A program made the position numbers and the translations under genes. The notes below the pieces were generated by a model, which worked only from the letters and a program-made list of their open reading frames with translations, was not told the origin of the DNA and did not search any database. A stretch of 11,382 nucleotides of DNA from an uncultured Bacteroides sp. (GTDB lineage Bacteria > Bacteroidota > Bacteroidia > Bacteroidales > Bacteroidaceae), in contig NZ_CAJTSC010000053.1 of the NCBI RefSeq assembly GCF_910578895.1, positions 1-11,382 of the forward strand, read 5' to 3'. Positions 5,425 to 11,382 of the stretch are shown one piece after another; position 1 is the stretch's first letter, and every line of letters starts with the position of its first letter.

Positions 5425-7488
5425 ATGAGCTATTTCAAAGACAAAAACAAGGAGTTCTCGTTCAGAGATTTGCTATACAAGACGCTTATTTTCATAGGTA
5501 CGGTAGGGGTTATTGTCTATTTCCTGCCGAGGGACGGCAAGTTCAATTACCAGTTTGACATCGACAAGCCCTGGAAATACGGGCAGCTGATGGCAACTTT
5601 CGACTTCCCTATCTACAAAGACGACAACGTGGTGAAGAAAGAACAGGACAGCATCCTTGCCACCTTCCAACCCTATTTCCAATCGGACAGAAGCATGGAG
5701 AAACAGGCGCTCAAAAAACTGAAAGAAGACTATCAGAAGCATCTGCGCAGCGTCCTGCCCTCTACCGACTACATCCGCCATATAGAGAAGATACTCTCCG
5801 AGGTATACCGGGCGGGAATACTCTCCACCGAAGAGCTTGCCCAACTGCACAAGGACAGCACATCCGCCATCATGGTGATAAACGACAAGCTTGCCAACCA
5901 GCGGAATATCGACAAGCTCTACTCCGTAAAACAGGCATACGCCCATCTGCTTACGGCAGACACCATACACTACCATCCCAACATACTGCGGCAGTGCTCG
6001 CTCAACGAATACCTGTCTCCCAACCTTACCTACGATGCCCAACGGACAGAAACCGCCAGGAAAGAAATCCTTGACAACTATTCCTGGGCAAACGGCATCG
6101 TACTGAGCGGACAAAAAATCATCGACCGGGGCGAAATTGTGGACCGGGAGACCTACAACATCCTCGAAAGTCTGCGCAAAGAGTCCATCCAGCGCAGCGA
6201 ATCCATCGGGCAGAAACGGCTGATGCTGGCAGGACAGGTACTATACGTCGGCATCTTCATACTCTGTTTCATGCTTTACCTCGAACTGTTCCGTAAAGAC
6301 TATTACAAACGCAAGGGAAGCCTTTCGCTGCTTTTCGCCCTCATCGTGTTTTATTGCGTGCTGACGGCGGTCATGGTGACGAACAATATGTTCAATGTAT
6401 ACATCATTCCTTATGCCATGCTGCCCATCATCATCCGCGTGTTCCTCGACTCGCGGACAGCCTTCCTCACACAAGTCGTCACCATACTGATCTGTTCCAT
6501 CTGCCTGCGCTATCCGCATGAGTTTATCCTGCTGAAACTTACGGCAGGACTGGCTGCCATCTTCAGTTTAAGGGAGCTGTCGCAACGCTCGCAACTGTTC
6601 CGTACCACGTTCCTGGTAATTCTCACCAACATGGCCGTTTACTTCGCCTTCGAACTGATAACGGAAAACGACCTGTCGAAACTGAACGGCAGCATGTACA
6701 CCTATTTCATCATAAACGGCATATTGCTGCTCTTTACGTATCCGTTGCTTTTCCTGGTTGAAAAGACCTTCGGCTTTACGTCGAACGTCACTCTGGTGGA
6801 GTTGTCCAACATCAACAACAGTCTGTTACGGCGCATGTCGGAGACTGTGCCGGGCACTTTCCAGCACTCCATGCAGGTGGCAAACCTTGCTGCCGAAGCC
6901 GCCAACCGCATCGGGGCAAACAGCCAGCTGGTGCGTACAGGCGCCCTGTATCATGACATCGGCAAAATGGAAAACCCGGTATTCTTCACCGAGAACCAGT
7001 CGGGCGGTGTCAACCCGCACAAGAACCTGGGCTATGAACAGAGCGCGCAAGTCGTTATCAGCCACGTGACGGACGGGCTGAAACTGGCAGAGAAGAACAA
7101 CTTGCCTAAAGTCATCAAAGAGTTCATCACCACGCATCACGGCCGGGGAAAAACAAAATATTTCTACATTTCCTGGAAGAACGAACACCCGGACGAACAA
7201 CCCAACGACGAGCAGTTCACTTATCCCGGTCCCGACCCGTTTACCAAAGAGCAGGCGATACTGATGATGGCAGACGCCGTAGAAGCGGCATCGCGCAGCC
7301 TGCCCGAATATACGGAAGAGAGCATCAGCAACCTGGTAGAGAAAATAATCGATTCGCAGGTAGCGGAAGGTTATTTCAAAGAGTGCCCCGTCACCTTCAA
7401 GGACATAGCGACGGTGAAGAACGTTTTCAAAGAGAAGTTGAAGACAATCTATCACACCCGTATCAGCTATCCGGAACTGAAAAGGTAG
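5425..7488 (+). CDS. 7TM-HD family membrane phosphodiesterase (PgpH-like, probable cyclic-di-AMP hydrolase)
   Basis: A 687-aa multi-pass membrane protein. It has an N-terminal membrane segment (about 18-36), a long extracytoplasmic domain (to about 260), a cluster of membrane helices (about 270-440) and a cytoplasmic HD domain. The HD residues are visible: His481 (FQHSMQ), His510-Asp511 in LYHDIGKM, then NPHK, ISHV and THHGRG. This matches the 7TMR-HDED plus 7TM plus HD layout of PgpH/YqfF, which hydrolyses cyclic-di-AMP in Firmicutes. The same substrate is likely here but is inferred. The open frame extends upstream to a TTG at 5386. I chose the ATG at 5425 (MSYFKDKNKEF) because the extra residues (MFFFVLFAK) come from the AT-rich promoter region shared with divergent gltX. 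It ends 15 bases from the convergent phosphatase gene. Confidence 0.93.
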   Translation: MSYFKDKNKEFSFRDLLYKTLIFIGTVGVIVYFLPRDGKFNYQFDIDKPWKYGQLMATFDFPIYKDDNVVKKEQDSILATFQPYFQSDRSMEKQALKKLKEDYQKHLRSVLPSTDYIRHIEKILSEVYRAGILSTEELAQLHKDSTSAIMVINDKLANQRNIDKLYSVKQAYAHLLTADTIHYHPNILRQCSLNEYLSPNLTYDAQRTETARKEILDNYSWANGIVLSGQKIIDRGEIVDRETYNILESLRKESIQRSESIGQKRLMLAGQVLYVGIFILCFMLYLELFRKDYYKRKGSLSLLFALIVFYCVLTAVMVTNNMFNVYIIPYAMLPIIIRVFLDSRTAFLTQVVTILICSICLRYPHEFILLKLTAGLAAIFSLRELSQRSQLFRTTFLVILTNMAVYFAFELITENDLSKLNGSMYTYFIINGILLLFTYPLLFLVEKTFGFTSNVTLVELSNINNSLLRRMSETVPGTFQHSMQVANLAAEAANRIGANSQLVRTGALYHDIGKMENPVFFTENQSGGVNPHKNLGYEQSAQVVISHVTDGLKLAEKNNLPKVIKEFITTHHGRGKTKYFYISWKNEHPDEQPNDEQFTYPGPDPFTKEQAILMMADAVEAASRSLPEYTEESISNLVEKIIDSQVAEGYFKECPVTFKDIATVKNVFKEKLKTIYHTRISYPELKR

Positions 7489-7503
7489 CACCTATACCGG
7501 CAG

Positions 7504-7977
7504 TTATCCCAGCACATCCAGCAACCCGGCACAGGCGTCTTCCAGAATATCGAGCACGTATTCAAAACCTTCCGCCCCGCCATAATAAGGGTCGGGCACA
7601 TGGTCGGCATGAGTGAACGTCGTGCAGTATTCCGTCATGCGGTGTATCTTCCCACACGCCTCAACGGACGGGGCACGCTCTTTCAGGTCATCGATATTGC
7701 GGTCGTCCATGCCGATAATCAGGTCGAAATCGTAGAAATCAGCCGTACATACGGGGCGCGAACGGTGCGTCAGGTCGTAACCGCGACGGGCGGCGTGGGC
7801 GCGCATCCTGCTGTCGGGCAACTCTCCCTGATGGTAGGAGAGGATGCCTGCCGAGTCGATGACGAACTCGGCATCGCGTCCGGCTTGCGCCACCAGATGT
7901 TTCATCACTGCCTCCGCCGAAGAAGAGCGGCATATATTGCCCAAACAGACGAAGAGTATCTTTTTCTTATCTTTCAT
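7504..7977 (-). CDS. Low-molecular-weight protein-tyrosine phosphatase
   Basis: A 157-aa cytoplasmic phosphatase of the arsenate reductase-like LMW-PTP family. The P-loop CLGNICRS is at residues 11-18, with nucleophile Cys11, Cys16 and Arg17. The general acid Asp129 sits in DPYYGG near the C-terminus, and DSAG at 41-44 is typical of the family. Length is normal for the family. Such enzymes remove phosphate from tyrosine on proteins, in bacteria often the kinases of capsule and exopolysaccharide export, but no such kinase is in this window, so the target is unknown. It starts 86 bases downstream of the priA stop on the same strand. I found no good promoter in that gap, so it is probably cotranscribed with priA. 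Confidence 0.95.
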   Translation of the reverse strand: MKDKKKILFVCLGNICRSSSAEAVMKHLVAQAGRDAEFVIDSAGILSYHQGELPDSRMRAHAARRGYDLTHRSRPVCTADFYDFDLIIGMDDRNIDDLKERAPSVEACGKIHRMTEYCTTFTHADHVPDPYYGGAEGFEYVLDILEDACAGLLDVLG

Positions 7978-8000
7978 ATTAAAACTTATATTCTTGTTTA

Positions 8001-8046
8001 AGAAGCTATCAGCCCTTCGGGCTTGGAAGTTAAAGCCGATACTTCT
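8001..8046. other. Folded intergenic sequence between priA and the phosphatase gene
   Basis: AGAAGCTATC (8001-8010) pairs with GATACTTCT (8038-8046) apart from one bulged base, enclosing a compact hairpin AGCCC-TTC-GGGCT (8011-8023). There is no U tract on the minus strand, so it looks more like an mRNA processing or stability structure than a terminator. Evidence is structural only. Confidence 0.35.
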
Positions 8047-8063
8047 CCTAATTCCTATCCATT

Positions 8064-10526
8064 TTACATCGGATCCACATCGTAATACACAATCAGCGAC
8101 TTGAAGCGGTCTTCCATAACCATCTCCTTCTGTACCTGCAACAGCAGTTCGCGTACACGCGCCATCGGAGCCTTCGTCTCAATCTTCACGACGATTTTGC
8201 GGATAAACAGGGTTTGCACACGTGCCACCGGCGGCTTGTCCGGTCCCAGCACCCGACTGCCGAAAACGGCGCGCAACTTACCTGCCATGGTCTGCGCCAT
8301 CAAATCGAGCAGCGTCTCGTTGCGGTTCTTCAAATACACATACACCAGGCGATAGTAAGGGGGATAGTGGAACATCTGCCGTTCGGCAAGCTGCCCGTCC
8401 ACCATGGCCTCGTAATCGTTGGCAATCACCTGGGGGATGATAGGATGCTCGATGCTTTTGGTCTGCAACACTACCCTGCCCCGCTTGTTCTTCCGTCCGG
8501 CACGCCCCGCCACTTGCGCCATCAACTGGAAGGCGCGTTCGTAGGCGCGGAAGTCCGGATAGTTCAGCATGGTGTCGGCATTCAGGATGCCCACCACACT
8601 CACGTGGTCGAAGTCCAGCCCCTTGGACACCATTTGCGTACCGATAAGGATGTCCGTCTTGCCCCGTTCGAAGTCCGCGATGATACGCTCGTAAGCGGCA
8701 CGCGTGCGGGTGGTATCCAGATCCATGCGGGCAACGGCGGCATCGGGAAACAGTTGTTTGATGTCGTCCTCTATCTTCTCCGTGCCAAAGCCGCGGTTGC
8801 GCAGGTCCGTCCCCTCGCAGGCGGGACAGATGCGGGGCAACTGATAGGTATATCCGCAGTAGTGGCACGTCAGTTGGTTCAATCCCTTGTGGTAGGTCAG
8901 GCTGACATCACAGTTCTTGCACTTGGGCACCCAGCCGCACGTGTGGCACTCTATCATCGGAGCAAATCCCCGGCGGTTCTGGAACAGGATGACCTGCTCT
9001 TTCCGCTCCAACGCCTCGCGGACATGCTGCAACAGCAGCGGGGAGAACGGACCGTTCATCCGCTTCTTGCGTTGCAGCTCCTTGATGTCTACCGGAATAA
9101 TCTCCGGAAGCTGTATCTCCTTGTACCGTTCTTTCAGTTCCACCAGCCCGTACTTGCCGGAGGTGGCGTTGTGCCAAGTCTCTACGGAAGGGGTCGCCGT
9201 GCCCAGCAAAGTCTTGGCACCGTACATCGCGGCAAGCACAATGGCGGCATTGCGTGCATGATAGCGGGGCGCGGGGTCCTGCTGCTTGTACGTATTCTCG
9301 TGCTCCTCGTCCACAATAACCAGCCCCAGGTTGCGGAAAGGCAGGAATACGGAAGAGCGTACTCCCAGAATAATGTCGTATCCGCTGTCCGAAAGTTGTT
9401 TCTGCCAGATTTCCACCCGCTCGGCATCGGGAAACTTGGAGTGGTAGATGCCGAGACGCGAACCGAACACCCGCTTCAGGCGCTCGGTAATCTGTGTGGT
9501 CAGGGCTATTTCCGGCAGCAGGTACAGCACCTGCTTTCCCCGGCGGACGGCTTCTTCTATCAGATGGATGTATATCTCTGTCTTGCCGCTTGCCGTCACT
9601 CCGTGCAGCAGGCAGACATTCTTCGTACGGAAACTCTCCACAACGGCATCGTGTGCCCGCTGCTGGTGCCCGTTCAACGGATTTAAAGGAAGCTCCGCCC
9701 CGGCGGAGACGTTGTTCAGCCTGCCTATTTCCTGCTGGTACACCTCGAAGACACCACGCTCCACCAACCCGTTGAACACGGCGGGCGTGGCGGAAGCGCG
9801 TTGCAAGAGTTCCTTCTTAGCCACCTCTTTCGGCTCCGTGCCCAGGAAGCCGGAGAGTTCCATGTACTTCATCAGCAGGTCCAGCTGCTTGGGGGCGCGG
9901 CGCTGCAACTCATCGAAGAAGATGTGCAGGCGATGCTCGTTGCGTGCCGCCTCCGTCAGGCGTACACGGGTCTCGGTCTTGGGCTTATAGGTGCGCTTCA
10001 GCTCTTCCTTTACGAAGATGGCTTCTTTGTCCAACAGGGATTTTATCACGGCGAGGATGTTCCTGATTCCGCTCTCCTTCTCCAGCTTCGTGACGCACTG
10101 TTCCGGCTCGGCAGAGAGCAGGTCCAGTATCTTCCGCTCCTTTTCCGGCAGCGGCACGTCCGACTCGAAGTCGGGGTTGTACTCCACCATCGTCTCGCTC
10201 TCCAGTTTCAGTCCCGAAGGAAGGGCGGCCTTGTAGACATCGCCCTGCGTGCAGAGGTAGTAATCGGCAATCCACTCCCAAAACCTGAATTGCACGGGCA
10301 GCAGGATGGGGTGCGCATCGAGCAGGGCGCTCACTTCCTTCACCTCGTATCCGGTAGGCGCGGCATAGTGGATGTTGCGCACAATTGCCGTGTAGTACTT
10401 CTTCCGTCCGAAGGGCACCACCACCCGGCAACCTATCTGCACCTCTTCCGCCATCTCTTCCGGCAGCGAGTAGGTGAAGCATCCGTGCAGGGGAAGGGGC
10501 AATATGACATCTACAAACTTTTCCAT
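8064..10526 (-). CDS. priA: Primosomal protein N' (replication restart helicase PriA)
   Basis: An 820-aa superfamily 2 3'-to-5' DNA helicase that recognises stalled or collapsed forks and reloads the replicative helicase. The N-terminal 3'-DNA-binding domain opens with MEKFVDVILPLPLHG. The Walker A motif GVTASGKT is at 309-316, the Walker B-type DEEH at 406-409, followed by GTATPS. Eight cysteines in four CxxC pairs (527/530, 536/539, 554/557, 567/570) form the two-zinc module. Motifs GTQMVSKGLDFDHV and QVAGRAGR follow. All key residues are present. The frame is open to an ATG at 10619, but I chose 10526 because family members start at this point and because the longer form would begin next to the T tract of the neighbour's terminator. 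The stop lies 86 bases before the phosphatase gene. Confidence 0.96.
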   Translation of the reverse strand: MEKFVDVILPLPLHGCFTYSLPEEMAEEVQIGCRVVVPFGRKKYYTAIVRNIHYAAPTGYEVKEVSALLDAHPILLPVQFRFWEWIADYYLCTQGDVYKAALPSGLKLESETMVEYNPDFESDVPLPEKERKILDLLSAEPEQCVTKLEKESGIRNILAVIKSLLDKEAIFVKEELKRTYKPKTETRVRLTEAARNEHRLHIFFDELQRRAPKQLDLLMKYMELSGFLGTEPKEVAKKELLQRASATPAVFNGLVERGVFEVYQQEIGRLNNVSAGAELPLNPLNGHQQRAHDAVVESFRTKNVCLLHGVTASGKTEIYIHLIEEAVRRGKQVLYLLPEIALTTQITERLKRVFGSRLGIYHSKFPDAERVEIWQKQLSDSGYDIILGVRSSVFLPFRNLGLVIVDEEHENTYKQQDPAPRYHARNAAIVLAAMYGAKTLLGTATPSVETWHNATSGKYGLVELKERYKEIQLPEIIPVDIKELQRKKRMNGPFSPLLLQHVREALERKEQVILFQNRRGFAPMIECHTCGWVPKCKNCDVSLTYHKGLNQLTCHYCGYTYQLPRICPACEGTDLRNRGFGTEKIEDDIKQLFPDAAVARMDLDTTRTRAAYERIIADFERGKTDILIGTQMVSKGLDFDHVSVVGILNADTMLNYPDFRAYERAFQLMAQVAGRAGRKNKRGRVVLQTKSIEHPIIPQVIANDYEAMVDGQLAERQMFHYPPYYRLVYVYLKNRNETLLDLMAQTMAGKLRAVFGSRVLGPDKPPVARVQTLFIRKIVVKIETKAPMARVRELLLQVQKEMVMEDRFKSLIVYYDVDPM

Positions 10527-10534
10527 CGCGACGG

Positions 10535-10542
10535 CAAAGATA
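10535..10542 (-). promoter_or_regulatory. -7 box of priA, almost touching the start codon
   Basis: The minus strand reads TATCTTTG, an exact TAnnTTTG match, ending 8 bases before the ATG at 10526. A TTTC lies 20 bases further upstream as a weak -33 element. Transcription would begin about 2-5 bases before the ATG. Confidence 0.5.
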
Positions 10543-10621
10543 GCGCAAAGTGCGGGCAGAACGAAACGAACCGCTCTTTTTTTACGTAACGGCACAGCCC
10601 GCACCAAGCGGCACTGCATTC

Positions 10622-10658
10622 AAAAAAAATAGCGCCGCCCGCCATAAGCGGGTGACGC
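10622..10658 (-). terminator. Intrinsic terminator of the outer-membrane protein gene
   Basis: On the minus strand an 11-bp GC-rich stem (arms 10648-10658 and 10632-10642, one mismatch and one G-T pair) with a 5-base loop is followed by TATTTTTTTT. It lies 33 bases after the stop of the beta-barrel gene and upstream of priA, so it should separate the two transcription units. Confidence 0.88.
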
Positions 10659-10690
10659 CATCTATATATATGTATACTTGCTATCGGCTT

Positions 10691-11260
10691 TTAGAAGATG
10701 TAAGCAGCGGAAACCTGCCAAGTCTTGGTCTTTATGCCGGCATCTTTCACTTCTTTCAAATCAAAGCTGTTGCCCAACGGAATCTGGTAGTTGACGCCAA
10801 CCTGCAGATGCTTGACCAGCTTCACACCCGCCCCCAGGTTCAAGCCTACCTGTGCGCTTTTCTTGTCGACACCTTCCAGCTTGATGTCCTTGAAGTTGAA
10901 GAAGAAATCAGGACCCGCCGCAACGAACACGCCCAGCATACTGCCCAAGCCAATCGTGTACTTCAAATTAACGGGCAGCTCGATGCCTTGCTGCTTCAAC
11001 TCGTTTTTTCCGCGTTGCGAATAGAGCAAAGCGCCGTCAACGCCCAGCCCTACGACCGGGATAGTCACCTCCGCCATCGGACCGAAAAAGAAGCCGGTAG
11101 TATTGTCACTCTTGAAATTGTCTTTCGCATCGCCCGAGAAACTCAATTTAGCCATGTTCAAACCACCTTTCACACCGAACTTTACCAGTTGGGCATGAGC
11201 AGGCATAGCCATTGCCAAACAGCATACAGCTATCATAAATACACTAAAAATCTTTTTCAT
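10691..11260 (-). CDS. Small secreted outer-membrane beta-barrel protein (porin family)
   Basis: A 189-aa protein with a clear Sec signal peptide: MKK, hydrophobic core to about residue 19, and probable cleavage after AHA at 23. The mature part alternates short hydrophobic and glycine-rich strands (FGVKGGLNMAKL, GFFFGPMAEVTIP, GLGVDGALLYSQRG, LPVNLKYTIG, GVFVAAGPDFFF, VGLNLGAGVKL, LQVGVNYQIPLG) and ends in WQVSAAYIF. The terminal phenylalanine is the usual signal for barrel insertion. This fits the eight-stranded outer membrane beta-barrel domain common in Bacteroidota (OMP_b-brl type). The specific role is unknown; such proteins are usually structural or adhesive rather than true channels. 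It has its own promoter and a strong terminator, so it is a single-gene unit. Confidence 0.9.
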   Translation of the reverse strand: MKKIFSVFMIAVCCLAMAMPAHAQLVKFGVKGGLNMAKLSFSGDAKDNFKSDNTTGFFFGPMAEVTIPVVGLGVDGALLYSQRGKNELKQQGIELPVNLKYTIGLGSMLGVFVAAGPDFFFNFKDIKLEGVDKKSAQVGLNLGAGVKLVKHLQVGVNYQIPLGNSFDLKEVKDAGIKTKTWQVSAAYIF

Positions 11261-11286
11261 AATTCAATATGTTTAAATAATCGGGA

Positions 11287-11294
11287 CAAAGATA
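11287..11294 (-). promoter_or_regulatory. -7 box of the outer-membrane protein gene
   Basis: The minus strand reads TATCTTTG, an exact fit to TAnnTTTG. The transcript start would be near 11280, about 20 bases before the ATG at 11260, with an AT-rich leader. A TTG lies 22 bases upstream as a loose -33 element. Confidence 0.6.
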
Positions 11295-11347
11295 ACCAAA
11301 TTCTCCCTATATATCACAACAAGCGGGATTTTTCTATATACACCCCA

Positions 11348-11364
11348 CACGGCTCTTTCATTTA
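11348..11364 (-). promoter_or_regulatory. 17-bp element shared with the small-protein cassette promoter (copy 2)
   Basis: This copy is identical to 2004-2020 in the same orientation. It lies 88 bases before the ATG of the beta-barrel gene; the other copy lies 86 bases before the ATG at 1918. The bases either side differ between the copies, so the identity is limited to this block. Confidence 0.45.
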
Positions 11365-11382
11365 AATAACGTCCGTTCGATA

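Noticed and set aside
8214..9686. 490-codon open frame on the + strand
   Set aside because: It is antisense to priA, histidine- and glutamine-rich as expected of reverse-strand reading, with no motif.
10527..10619. N-terminal extension of PriA from the ATG at 10619
   Set aside because: The added basic-hydrophobic stretch is not part of PriA, the start lies next to the T tract of a terminator, and a consensus -7 box falls within the extension.
10550..11365. 271-codon open frame on the + strand
   Set aside because: It runs antisense through a terminator, the beta-barrel gene and its promoter; the signal peptide and barrel ending support the minus-strand gene.

Overview
The window looks like chromosomal DNA of a Bacteroides-type bacterium (Bacteroidota). 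The evidence is the gene set (Kdo transferase, a 7TM-HD cyclic-di-AMP hydrolase family protein, PriA, a small secreted outer-membrane beta-barrel protein), the A-rich leaders without strong Shine-Dalgarno sequences, and several promoters with the Bacteroides -7 box TAnnTTTG. The species cannot be named from this stretch.

Layout. At the left edge a 7-bp tandem repeat runs to within 9 bases of the start of a gamma-class carbonic anhydrase gene (+). Bases 593-2561 form an AT-rich accessory island. It holds a bidirectional hairpin terminator, then a minus-strand cassette of very small proteins: a 25-codon signal-like ORF, a 90-aa glycine-rich hydrophobic protein, and two tandemly duplicated 88-aa membrane proteins. 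One copy carries a 96-bp MITE-like insertion. Upstream of the cassette are a plausible promoter, a 17-bp element repeated upstream of the outer-membrane protein gene, a five-unit array of 22-bp-period palindromes, and a long near-perfect inverted repeat.

The rest (2562-11260) is compact housekeeping DNA. gltX and waaA form a minus-strand operon. Divergent from it lies the 7TM-HD phosphodiesterase gene. Convergent to that gene, 15 bp away, is a low-molecular-weight tyrosine phosphatase gene, probably cotranscribed with priA upstream of it. The last gene encodes a secreted beta-barrel protein and has its own promoter and a clear intrinsic terminator. The priA promoter appears to lie so close to the start codon that its mRNA would be almost leaderless.

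The best candidate for an undescribed system is the small-protein cassette at 824-1918. The glycine-rich protein resembles a pore-forming peptide precursor in composition, and the duplicated membrane proteins sit where immunity proteins would. This is an inference from composition and order, not from recognised homology. The first gene also seems to be split by a one-base frameshift in a T5 tract, so it may be broken or may be made as two peptides.
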